A DNA stretch of 64,000 nt from Balaenoptera acutorostrata. Taxonomy: Eukaryota > Chordata > Mammalia > Artiodactyla > Balaenopteridae. The notes below the pieces were generated by a model that saw nothing but the letters and a program-made list of their open reading frames with translations, was not told the DNA's origin and did not search any database. The DNA lies in contig NC_080067.1 of NCBI RefSeq assembly GCF_949987535.1, positions 27,990,039 through 28,054,038 on the forward strand, read 5' to 3'. Positions 13,201-25,200 of this stretch are shown piece by piece. Both the position numbers and the translations under genes were made by a program. Every line of letters begins with the position of its first letter. Positions within the stretch are counted from its first letter, which is position 1.

Positions 13201-16200
13201 CACAGGCTCTAGCCACGCGGGCTTCAGTAGTTGTGGCATGCGGGCTTCAGTAGTTGTGGCTCACTGGGTCTAGAGCGCAGGCTCAGTAGTTGTGGCGCAT
13301 GGGCTTAGTTGCTCCGTGGCATGTGGGATCTTCCCGGACCAGAGCTCAAAGCTGTGTCCCCTGCATTGGCAGGCGGATTTTTAACCACTGCACCACCAGG
13401 GAAACCCCTGAGCCTGTTTTATACCTCTCAACTTTAGGACTGGTTCAGCCCCTGACTGGCAACCTACCCAGGCTTCCCAAAATTTGTCCAAGAAAAAGAA
13501 ATTCAACAAACTCTGGGTCAATACTACAATAAAAGCACAGCACTAAGAAATAGAGTAGAAATAAATTCTTTTTCCTTTGAGGCTCCTACAAATCAACCAC
13601 TGCCATCCACTCAGCTTCAACATCCAGCCCAGGCTGGCCTTCTGTGCTCCCTCCAGGCCTCCTCCTGTGTGACTGTGACCACGTTCAATTCCCAAGACTG
13701 TCATTTCCCACTCTTTTTAAGCAGTCCTCACCCATGGTTACATCCTCAACTCTATCACCTGGAAACATTCTACCACCAAATTCTATCACTTTGCTATACA
13801 CCTGAAACACACAAAAAAACAGGTTAATGACAGGGAAATGCCCACAGTATAATATTAAAGGGAAAAAAATCAGGATAAAAACTTTACATATATTGCAATC
13901 CCAATTTGCTAAAAAGTAAATAAATAAAGCAAATTAACCAAAAGAAAAAGAAATCCTAACATTCTAATATATCAGTCAATACTTCTTGCTATTATTTCAG
14001 TTCTCTCAATCTTACCCCCTAAATACCTTCCCTTCAAACTTACTGCATCCTTTAATCCCTCAAACATTCCCTTTCCTTCTTACCGACCCCTCCTAGGCTT
14101 ACTTTCCTACTAGGCTTACTTACATGGTCTATCACTTTAATAACTTGCCTTCACACACTCTCTATCCCTTGACTCTTTCTTTTTTAAATTGTGATAAAAT
14201 ATACATAACATAAAATTTACCATTTCAACCATTTTTAAGTGCACAGTACAGTGGCATTAATGTTGTGTAACCATCAGCACTATTTCCAAACACTTGGGCT
14301 GTTTCCACCTTCTTCCTACTGTAAATAATGCTGCTATAAACACTGCTGTACAAATATCTGAGTCCCTGTTTTCAATTTCTTTGGGTATATACCTAGGATT
14401 AGAATTGTTGGGTCATATGATAATTCTGTGTTTAGTTTCTTTTTTATTTATTTATTTATTTATTTTTGGCTGTGTTGGGTCTTCATTGCTGCACGGGGGC
14501 TTCCTCTAGTTGTGGCGAGCGGGGACTACTCTTTACTGTGGTGCGAGGGCTTCTCACTGCAGTGGCTTCCCTTGTTGCGGAGCACGGGCTGTAGGCTCAC
14601 GGGCTTCAGTAGTTGCAGCACGTGGGCTCAGCAGTTGTGGTGCACGGGCTTAGCTGCTCCGCGGCATGTAGGATATTCCCAGACCAGGGCTCAAACCCGT
14701 GTCCCCTGCATTGGCAGGCGGACTCTCAACCACTGCGCCACCAGGGAAGTCCCCTATGTTTAGTTTCTGAGGAACTGCCAAACCGTTTTCCACAGCGGCT
14801 GCACCATTTGACATTCCAGCAACCAGTATGTAAGAGTTCCAATTTTTCCATATCCTCACCAACACTTGTTAGTTTACATTTTAAAAATTATAGCCATCCT
14901 GGGAGATGTGAAGTGGTATCTCATTGTGGTTTTGATTTGCATTTCCCCAGTGACTAATGATATTGAGCATCTTTTCATGTGCTAGTTGACCATTTGAATA
15001 CTATTTAAACCCTTTGTCCATTTATGAATTAGGTTTAGGCTTTGGTGTTGTTGCTGAGCTGTCAGTTATTTATATTCTCTGGATATTAATTCTTTATCAA
15101 ATATATGATTTGCAAATATTTTCTCCCATTTTATGAGTTTTCACTTACTTTAAAGTGTCCTTTTTTTTTTCTTTCTGTTTTTCACCTTTACTAATGGGAT
15201 CACAGCATTCACATATTAATGGGATCACAGCATTCACATACATCACATACATTTCACCTTTATTAATGGGATCACAGCATTCACATACATTCACATATAT
15301 CATGAACATGATCATTGTTAGTGATCCAAACGATCACGATTATCATTACTACAAATCAGAGAAGTGATTCTCCTATTGTTATTTTTTAATAAATTTATTT
15401 ATTTATTTATTTTTATTTAATTATTTTTGGCTGTGTTGGGTCTTCGTTGCTGCACACAGGCTTTCTCTAGTTGCAACAAGAGGGGTCTACTCTTCGTTGC
15501 AGTGCACAGGCTTCTTACTGCGGTGGCTTCTCTTGTTGTGGAGCACAGGCTCTAGGCTCGCGGGCTCAGTAGTTGTGGCTTGCGGGCTCCAGAGCGCAGG
15601 CTCAGTAGTTGTGGCGCACGGGCTTAGCTGCTCCGCAGCATGTGGGATCTTCCCGAACTGGGGCTCAAACCTGTGTCCCCTGCACTGGCAGGTGGATTCT
15701 TAACCACTGTGCCACCAGGGAAGTCCCTCTCCTATTGTTTTAGTCCTCCATCTTAAATTACAAACCAAACATACCAAGACACATACCTTCCATATTACAT
15801 GCTTCAGTCAGTTTTCAGATATCTAACTGTAGATTTAAGATATCAATGGCTATAAATTTTTTCAGACATTTTAAAAATGCAAATTATATGTTATGTCAAA
15901 ATAATTTCAGCACGACTTTATTTCTTATTATTCTGTATTAAATTTAGGGCTATTCTCAGTTTCTACTTTGGACAGTTCCAATAGTTAAGAAAATTAAAGA
16001 AAAATTACTCATCATAAATAGATGAAAATATCTTGAGAGTATTCTTTGATGCACAAAAGTTTTTAATTTTGATAAAATTCAACTTATCTATTTTTTTCAT
16101 TTGTTAGCTGCACTTTTTCTTTTTTTTTTTTTTTAAATCTTATTTTGGCCGTGCAGCATGCGGAATCTTAGTTCCCTGACCAGGGATCGAACCTGCACCC

Positions 16201-19200
16201 CCTTCTTTGGAAGCGCAAAATCCCAACCACTGGACTGCCAGGGAAGTCCCTGTTAGCTGTACTTTTGATGTCATTTAAGAAGTCACTGCTGGGGCTTCCC
16301 TGGTGGCGCAGTGGTTGGGAATCTGCCTGCCAATGTGGGAGACGCAGGTTCGAGCCCTGGTCTGGGAGGATGCCACATGCCGCCGAGCAGCTGGGCCCAT
16401 GAGCCACAACTATTGAGCCTGCGCTCTGGAGCCCGCAAGCCACAACTACTGAGCCTGTGCTCCTAGAGCCTGTGTTCTGCAACGAGAAGCCACGGCAATA
16501 AGAAGCCCATGCACTGCAACGAAGAGTAGCCCCCGCTCGCCGCAACTAGAGAAAGCCCACAGGGCAGCAATGAAGACCCGATGCAGCCAAAAATAAAGTA
16601 AATTAATAAATAAAAAAAAAAAAAGAAGTCATTGCTGAATCCACAGTAATGGAGATTTCCTGTTTTCTTCTAAGAGTTTTATAGTTTTCTCTTTTAAAGT
16701 TAGTGTTTGATCCATTTTTTTTAGTTAATTTTTGTATGTGGTGTATGATAAGAGTCCAACTTCTTCCTTTTGCAAGTGGATGCCCAGTTTTCTCAGCATC
16801 ATTTGTTGAAAAGACTGTTCTTTCCCTGTTGTCTGGTCATGGCTCCCTGGTTTAAAACCCAGTGACCACCGTATTAGTTTCCTTGGATTGCCATAACAAA
16901 GGTCACAAATTGGGTGACTAAAACAATAGCAATGTATTGTCTCACAGTTCTGGAGGCTAGAAGTCCAAAATCATGGTGTTAGCAGGGCCGTCCTCCCTCT
17001 GAAACCTGTAAGGGGATCCTCCCTTGCCTGGGAGGATCTGGTAGTTTGCAGCAATCTTTCCTTCTTCACATGGTGTTCTCCCTGCATCTGTCTTCACATG
17101 GCAGTCTTCATATGAGGAAACCAGTCATATTTGATGAGGAGTCTACCTCATCCTGCATTATGATCTCATCCTAATTTAAATAATTACATCTGCAATGACC
17201 CTATTTCCAAAGGTTACGTTTTGAGGCATTGCTGTTGAGTTATTTCCCCCAAATCTCCTTCGCTCCTAAGTGTGAGATTACTAAGTCAAAGAGTAAGATA
17301 ATTTTCCAGCTCCTCAAGTGTGATGAAACCTGCAATATTTGCTCTTATAATCAATATTGCATACTGATTGTTTTAACACTTTTAATGCCACACAGTTAAA
17401 TGCCTTCTCAGCTAGGCTGCCCCTTCCAGATGGTGCATGGGCAGTGTTTGGAACAACAGTTTTCCTTAATAAGTGTTTGGAGACATTAATTTTAGATGAA
17501 AGCAAACATGAATATATTATAGAATATGAGAGTAATGCATGAGTGAAACAAATCTGCCATAATCTCACACACATTGATTTTTCTTTTTGTTAGATTAAGA
17601 TATAAAAATGCACTTTGCTTTAATAACTTGTGAGGCTGAATACTGGGAGGTGCTGTTTACAGGAAAGACAGAGTAATTAAAGGAGTTGAAAAGGTTTTAA
17701 GGAAAGGCATGAATCCTGAACCGTATGGTTTTATACAGTTTTTATAATGTGTAATATTATACCTTAATGTATAATTTCAGTTTTTAACAGATAAATTCAA
17801 ACATTCCTTAAGTTGACTAATTACTTAACTCAGGTAAGTGAGTTTTTTAAACTTTTATTCCTCTGAAAATAAGTGTAATAACTCTAGAAATCTGGTTTTC
17901 CCACTCCTCAGGGATTGCCAGTTCTTCCTGGCTGAGGGCTGGAGCTGTCAGTTTGTGACTTTTCCAAACTACTTGGGCAAAGTATGTATTCCTCGTTGGT
18001 GTGTGGTCGCTGAAGTTTCTGAAACATCTGTTATGTTTTCTCTGTGATCGGCTAGTGATCTGACAAACATTTTCTAAAATGTGTGGCCTCGGAAACCCCC
18101 AAAAGATACTGGCCCTTTAAATCTTTCAATAGACGCTGCCAAAGGAAGCAACTGCAGCTGAGACGGCCAGAACCTAGGTAAGCATCTGTGCCAATTCTGC
18201 TGGGCATTGCAAAATCTACCAAAGTACATAGGCACACATTTTGGTAGGACAAAGTTCTCAGCCCTCGTTCCTGGAATGTGGGCCGCTTTCCCCACATGTG
18301 CAGTAGGGCTGAAGAATTGAGGCCGGTGGCTGGTTTGCACATGCCCTCTCTTACCCAAGGATAGCAGCCTCTACCTTTATCCAGCAGTCCCCTAGCTGTT
18401 ATAAGGTCGGATCAGGTTCCAGAGTTCTGAAAGAGCTTATTCCAAACTCTCCAAATCAACAGTTGCTTTGGTGGAGGGACCAACCCCTATAGCTTCCTAC
18501 TCCGCTATTTTGGTGATGTCACTCTCTACCCCTTGACTTACAAGTTAACTGTGTACCTTTTCAATACCGAATCTGGGATTAATCTAACTTTCTTCTGGAT
18601 TCATTTTCAATGTCAGAACCATTGAGAGGAGTTGGAGGGAAGTCCCATAGCCTTGTGAATTGGTACCATACCTATGGGATACAAGCTCGTCTGCTCTCTC
18701 AAAGTCACTTAAAATGATGAAAGTCTCTCTCTTGTCCCTAATTAGTTTCCTCTCCATTCCCCACCAATGGCACATCTAACTTTTCACTAGATTTCTCAAG
18801 CCCTAGGCCACCACTTGCCTCCTGTTTCTCAAGGGAAGTAAGGACACAGGGAATGACTTTCCTCAACTCCCTACTCCTCCAGCTACACCTACAGCGATGG
18901 TGCATCTCTCTCGGGTCAGAGGAGAAGCTTTCCCTCTCCAAGTCTAAGGCTGGCACCTCCACCTGTACTCTCTTTATCCATGCCTTCCTGTCTCTTCTAT
19001 CACTTCATTTCGCAAACATTCCTGCAACTGTCTTCTCTAAACTTGCTTAAATCTCCCCACCTTTGACCCACGATGCCTCCCCACCCAACTAAGCCCTCTC
19101 AGGGGTTTCCGTATCACTTCCTACTACCTCAACTACATACAGTTCAAATGCAATTTAGATTCCCAATCATTCATGAAAATTACATTCACTACGGTCATCA

Positions 19201-22200
19201 ATGGAGTTATTTATTTATTTAGTATTGCTTTTTTTTTTTTTTTTTTGGCCGAGTGGCTTGCGGGATCTTAGTTCCCCGACCAGGGATTGAACCCTCGCCC
19301 TCAGCAGTGAAAGCGCCAAGTCCACTGGATCTCCAAGGAATTCCCACCAATGTATTTCTAATTCCCAGATTTACAGGATCCTTTTCCATCTGACTTGACC
19401 TTTCTGCAGTATTGGCTCCAGACAATCACTTCCTCCTTCCTAGAACTGTCACTTTTCCTAAGTTTCCATGGTATCGCTGTACTGTTTCTCCTCCTGCCTT
19501 TCTAAGCACACCTTCCTGGTTTGCTCTGCAGATTTTTCTTCCTTTGACTGCCAGGTACATGCTGGTATTTGCTGGGGGCTGCATCCGTGGTCCCCTTCTC
19601 TTTTCAACTAGCTGCTCTCTATTGAGAGCAATTTGACCCACACTCATAGACCCTCCCAATCCTCATCTCTGGGGCCAGCCTCTCACTTAAGTTCCATCCC
19701 CTCACACATAGACAGCGGCCTGCCTCATACCTCCCAAGACTGCCCACACCATCTCAAATGCAACACGTCTAACCAAACTTGCTGCTCCTCTTCCTCCAGT
19801 GTGTCACACCTGAGGCCAGTGGTATCCTTCAGGGGCTTCAGCCAAAAACTTGGCAGGGGGTGCGGGAGGGAGGAGTGGGGGGGGTTCATCTTAAGTCCTC
19901 AGAGAGAGCCCTTAAAGTCCCTGGAGTTTACATTCTAATGGGGGGTGAGAAACAAATGAGTTAATAAAAAATATTATTTCATACAATGACAATGCTATGA
20001 AAACATTGGCATGGTAAAGGAATAGAGTAACTGGGGGTGAGTTTTTTTTTTTTTTTTATCAGCATTTATTTTTTTAAAGTATTTTATTTTATTATTATTA
20101 TTTTTTTTTTTTTTTTTTGGCCACGTGGCATGCAGGATCTTAGTTTCCCCAACCAGGGATTGAACCCGCGCCCCCTGCACTGGAAGTGCGGAGTCTTAAC
20201 CACTGGACCGCCAGGGAAGTCCCTGAGGTGTCTTTTTGATATGAGATCAGAGACCTGAATATGCAATAGCTTTCAAAGAGACTTCCAGTTTCAGCCTCAT
20301 TCCCTCAAACCCACTGTCCATGCTGCTTTAAGAATACTCTTTCTAAAATATAAATTTGGTCACACTGCTCTCCTGCTTAACAGCTTTTGAGTTTCCCACT
20401 GCTTATAAGGGGTAAGCTCTTTACCACAACCAATGGCCTTCTCTGGTCTGGGTCCCTGCCTTCCTCTCCAGGTTCATCGCAATCAAAGCCTTGAGTGCCT
20501 ACTATGTGCCAGGTACTGTTCTCGGTGTGAAGGACGCCATGAGGACAGGGCAGACGAAAGTCCCAACACTCATGGAACTTCTTACTTCTATGGGAGAGAT
20601 GTAATTCTAAAAATGTGTTAATAAGTAAATAAAAATTTTAGACATGAAGTGATTTTAGATATGAAAAATTTTAGTGATGAGTGATATGAAGAAAATAAAA
20701 TGGTAAAGTTACAGGTAAATAAAATGGTCAGGGAAGGTCCCTTAGAAGAAGTGCTCTTTGAGGTGAGTTCCAAATGATGAGAAAGGGAAGATCTTGGGTA
20801 ACAAGAGCTCCAGGCAGGGGGAACAGCAGGCACAAAGCTTGAAGGCAGGAATCGGTGGGGAGCGCTCAAGAAGCAGGCCGCAGGGTGGATGCAGCACAGA
20901 GAATAGGAGGAGGGTTGGTCAGAGGGGAGGTTAGAGTCAGGAAGGAGTCAGAGCACTTGGGTGTGGTGCCTTCCCGATGTCACTGCTTGAATTCCAGAGC
21001 CCTTTATCTTGTTTATTTTTAGTTTTTTTGGCTGCACTGCACAGCTTGCAGGATCTTAGTTTCCCGATGAACCGCGCCCTCAGCAGTGAAAGCGTGGAGT
21101 CCTAACCACTGGGCTGCCAGGGAATTCCCTCCAGAGTCCTTTAGATACTTCAGACGCACCATGTTCTTGCATCTCCCGCCTCTGCCAGTGATTTGCTCTC
21201 CCCACTAAGGGAACTCCTACTCATCCTTCGAGACTTGGCTCTGTGAAACGTTCCCTAACTCCCACTTCTAGGCTATTCAGTCACCCACTACGGCTCCCTC
21301 ATTAAGGTATAAAGCAGTCCTGCAGAGCAGACATCTGTCAGCTGCACCCTCACTATGTACACGTCTGGATCTAACACTAGACTGTGAGCCTCCTGAGGGA
21401 ACAGTGAATTCACTTTCAGGTTCTCACCACCTAGCCCAGATACGAAAGAGGTATTTGATAAATGAATAAACGCTGCTCTGCTAATGAGAACTATCAGGTT
21501 GGGTTTGTCAGAAATGAAATCTATTGATATATGATTATTTGGAGCCATTCTACAACAGCATCTACTTACACACTTAAATCTGATTTTTTCACTGGTTCAT
21601 CAAATATTTATACGGCAATTTCTGCCAGAAGCTGGGGATACAGCTGTGAACAGAGACATGGCATTGTTGCCCTTATGAATATATTTTCTACCAGGGAAGT
21701 CAAACAAATAATCAATTACTCAACTTCTTACTTACAAAAGGAATAAGTCCTATGAAGGAGAAATAAAGGGTACCATGAGTGTCTTAACGGGGAGACTCTG
21801 CCTAGTCTGGGAGGTCAGGAAAGCCTTCTTTGAAAAGTGACAACAGAACTGAGCTCCGAAGGATAAGTAGGAACAAACAAGGAGGGTGAACATTCCCAAC
21901 AAAATGTATTATATGTCCAAAGGTGCTAAGGCAGGATGGGGCATGATGTGTTAAAGGCTGGTGTAGGAGAGGATTAACCAAGATGGCGGAGTAGAAGGAC
22001 GTGCTCTCACTCCCTCTTGCGAGAGCACCAGAATCACAACTGGCTGCTGGACAATCATTGACAGGAAGACCCTGGACTTCACCAAGGAGGATACCCCACG
22101 TCCAAGGACAGAGGAGAAGCCACAGTGAGACGGTAGGAGGGGCGCAATCAGAGTAAAATCAAATCCCATAACTGCTGGGTGGGTGACTCACAGACTGGCG

Positions 22201-25200
22201 AACACTTATACCACAGAAGTCCACCCACTGGAGTGAAGGTTCTGAGCCCCACGTCAGGCTTCCCAACCTGGGGGTCCGGCAACGGGAAGAGGAATTCCTA
22301 GAGAATCAGACTTTGAAGCCTAGTGGGAATTGATTGCAGGACTTTGACAGGACTGGGGGAAACAGAGACCCCACTCTTGGAGGGCACACACAAAGTAATG
22401 TGTTCATCGGGACCCAGGGGAAGGAGCAGTGACCCTGGGGGAGACTGAACCAGACCTACCTGCTGGTGTTGGGGGGTCTCCTGCAGAGGCGGGGGGTGGC
22501 TCTGTTTCACCGTGGGGATAAGGACACTGGCAGCAGAGGTTCTGGGAAGTTCTCCTTGGCGTGAGCCCTCCCAGAGTCTGCCATTAACCCCACCAAAGAG
22601 CACGGGTAGGCTCCAGTGTTGGGTTGCCTCAGGCAAAACAACCAACAGGGAGGGAACCCAGCCCCACCCATCAACAGTCAAGTGGATTAAGGTTTTACTG
22701 AGCTCTGACCGCCACAACAACAGGGAGGGAACCCAGCACCACCCATCAACAGTCAGGTGGATTAAGGTTTTACGGAGCTCTGACCGCCACAGCAACAGTC
22801 AGCTCTACCCACCACCAGAGCCTCCCATCAAGCCTCTTAGATAGCCTCAGCCACCAGAGGGCAGACAACAGAAGCAAGAAAAACTACAATCCTGCAGCAT
22901 GTGGACCAAAAACCACAGTTACAGAAAGATAGAGAAGATGAAAAGGCAGAGGGCTATGTACCAGATGAAGGAACAAGAAAAAAACCCAGAAAAACAACTA
23001 AATGAAGTGGAGATAGGCAATCTTCCAGAAAAAGAATTCAGAATAATGATAGTGAAGATGATCCAGGACCTCGGAATAAGAATGGAGGCAGGGCTTCCCT
23101 GGTGGCTCAGTGGTTGAGAATCTGCCTGCCAATGCAGAGGACACGGGTTCGAGCCCTGGTCTGGGAGGATCCCACATGCCGCGGAGCAGCTGGGCCCGTG
23201 AGCCACAGTTACTGAGCCTGCGCGTCTGGAGCCTGTGCTCCGCAACAAGAGAGGCCGCGATAGTGAGAGGCCCGCGCACCGCGATGAAGAGTGGCCCCCA
23301 CTTGCCGCAACTAGAGAAAGCCCTCGCACAGAAACGAAGACGCAACACAGCCATAAATAAAAATAAAATAAAATAAAAATAAAAAATTAAAAAAAAAAAA
23401 AAAAGAATGGAGGCAAAGATTGAGAAGATGCAAGAAATGATTAACAAAGACCTAGAAGAATAAAAGAACAAACAAACAGAGATGACCAATACAATAACTG
23501 AAATGAAAACTACACTAGAAGGAATCAATAGCAGAATAACTGAGGCAGAAGAACGGATAAGTGACCTGGAAGACAGAATGGTAGAATTCACTGCTGCGGA
23601 ACAGACTAAAGAAAAAAGAATGAAAAGAAGTGAAGACAGCCTAAGAGACCTCTGGGACAACATTAAACGCAACAACATTCGCATTATAGGGGTCCCAGAA
23701 GGAGAAGAGAGAGAGAAAGGACCAGAGAAAATATTTGAAGAGATTATAGTCGAAAACTTCCCTAACATGGGAAAGGAAATAGCCACCCAAGTCCAGGAAG
23801 CACAGAGAGTCCCATACAGGATAAACCCAAGGAGAAACACGCCGAGACACATAGTAATCAAAGTGGCAAAAATTAAAGACAAAGAAAAATTATTGAAAGC
23901 AGCAAGGGAAAAACGACAAATAACATACAAGGGAACTCCCATAAGGTTAACAGCTGATTTCTCAGCAGAAACTCTGCAAGCCAGAAGGGAGTGGCGTGAT
24001 ATACTTAAAGCGATGAAAGGGAAGAACCTACAACCAAGATTACTCTACCCGGCAAGGATCTCATTTAGATTTGATGGAGAAATCAAAAGCTTTACAGACA
24101 AGCCAAAGCTACGAGAATTCAGCACCACCAAACCAGCTCTACAACAAATGCTAAAGGAACTTCTCTAAGTGGGAAACACAAGAGAAGAAAAGGACCTACA
24201 AAAACAAACCCAAAACAATTAAGAAAATGGTCATAGGAACATACATATCGATAATTACCTTAAACGTGAATGGATTAAATGCCCCAACCAAAAGACATAG
24301 ACTGGCTGAATGGATACAAAAACAAGACCCATATATATGCTGTCTACAAGAGACCCACTTTAGACCTAGGGACACATACAGACTGAAAGTGAGGGGATGG
24401 AAAAAGATATTCCATGCAAATGGAAATCAAAAGAAAGCTGGAGTAGCTATACTCATATCAGATAAAATAGACTTTAAAATAAAGAATGTTACAAGAGACA
24501 AGGAAGGACACTACATAATGATCCAGGGATCAATCCAAGAAGAAGATATAACAATTATAAATATATATGCACCCAACATAGGAGCACCTCAATACATAAG
24601 GCAACTGCTAACAGCTATAAAAGAGGAAATCGACAGTAACACAATAATAGTGGGGGACTTTAACACCTCACTTACACCAATGGACAGATCATCCAAAATG
24701 AAAATAAATAAGGAAACAGAAGCTTTAAATGACACAATAGACCAGATAGATTTAATTGATATATATAGGACATTCCATCCAAAAACAGCAGATTACACGT
24801 TCTTCTCAAGTGCACACGGAACATTCTCCAGGATAGATCACATCTTGGGTCACAAATCAAGTCTCAGTAAATTTAAGAAAATTGAAATCATATCAAGCAT
24901 CTTTTCTGACCACAATGCTATGAGATTAGAAATCAATTACAGGGAAAAAAATGTAAAAAAGACAAACACATGGAGGCTAAACAATACGTTACTAAATAAC
25001 CAAGAGATCACTGAAGAAATCAAAGAGGAAATAAAAAAATACCTAGGACAAATGACAATGAAAACACGACGACCCAAAACCTATGGGATGCAGCAAAAGC
25101 AGTTCTAAGAGGGAAGTTTATAGCTATACAAGCCTACCTAAAGAAACAGGAAAAATCTCAAGTAAACAATCTAACCTTACACCTAAAGGCTGGTGTAGCT

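Larger units (their letters stand above)
14170..16870 (-). mobile_element. ancient L1M (minus), in pieces, host to four SINEs
   Basis: The minus-strand L1 3' end starts AAATTGTGATAAAATATACA. It goes on through ORF2 C-terminal sequence (ATAATGCTGCTATAAACACT, GGTATCTCATTGTGGTTTTG, TTGATGCACAAAAGTTTTTA) to about 16870. It is interrupted by SINEs at 14441-14755, 15381-15727, 16118-16250 and 16292-16622. A stretch at 15730-16010 is too diverged to assign. Confidence 0.75.
21967..25188 (+). mobile_element. L1 copy 1: 5' UTR, ORF1 and start of ORF2; 3'-truncated
   Basis: Starts at an L1 5' end (ACCAAGATGGCGGAGTAGAA). It has a ~970-bp 5' UTR, a dead ORF1 and the first ~960 bp of ORF2, then stops dead at CTTACACCTAAAG with no poly-A. 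Flanked by a 14-bp target-site duplication AAAGGCTGGTGTAG (21953-21966 and 25185-25198). The site before it reads TT/AAAG, a good L1-endonuclease target. AAAG is shared by the L1 end and the duplication. Carries a CHR SINE at 23091-23402. Antisense to GK5. Confidence 0.92.

Noticed and set aside
17314..17574. 86-codon frame resembling that at 11771-12028, possibly a small gene pair
   Set aside because: Differences between the copies are equally spread over codon positions (10/10/10), so no sign of protein selection.
18480..18540. possible L1 5' end in complement (CTCCGCTATTTTGGTGATG)
   Set aside because: Only a short resemblance; adjacent sequence does not read as a 5' UTR I can recognise.
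22298..22795. 165-codon minus-strand open frame with repeats
   Set aside because: Complement of the L1 5' UTR; the protein repeat is only the 75-bp DNA duplication.
22998..23942. 314-codon minus-strand open frame
   Set aside because: It is the complement of L1 ORF1 joined to a SINE; hydrophobic Leu/Phe/Ser-rich text is the usual shadow of A-rich L1 coding DNA.
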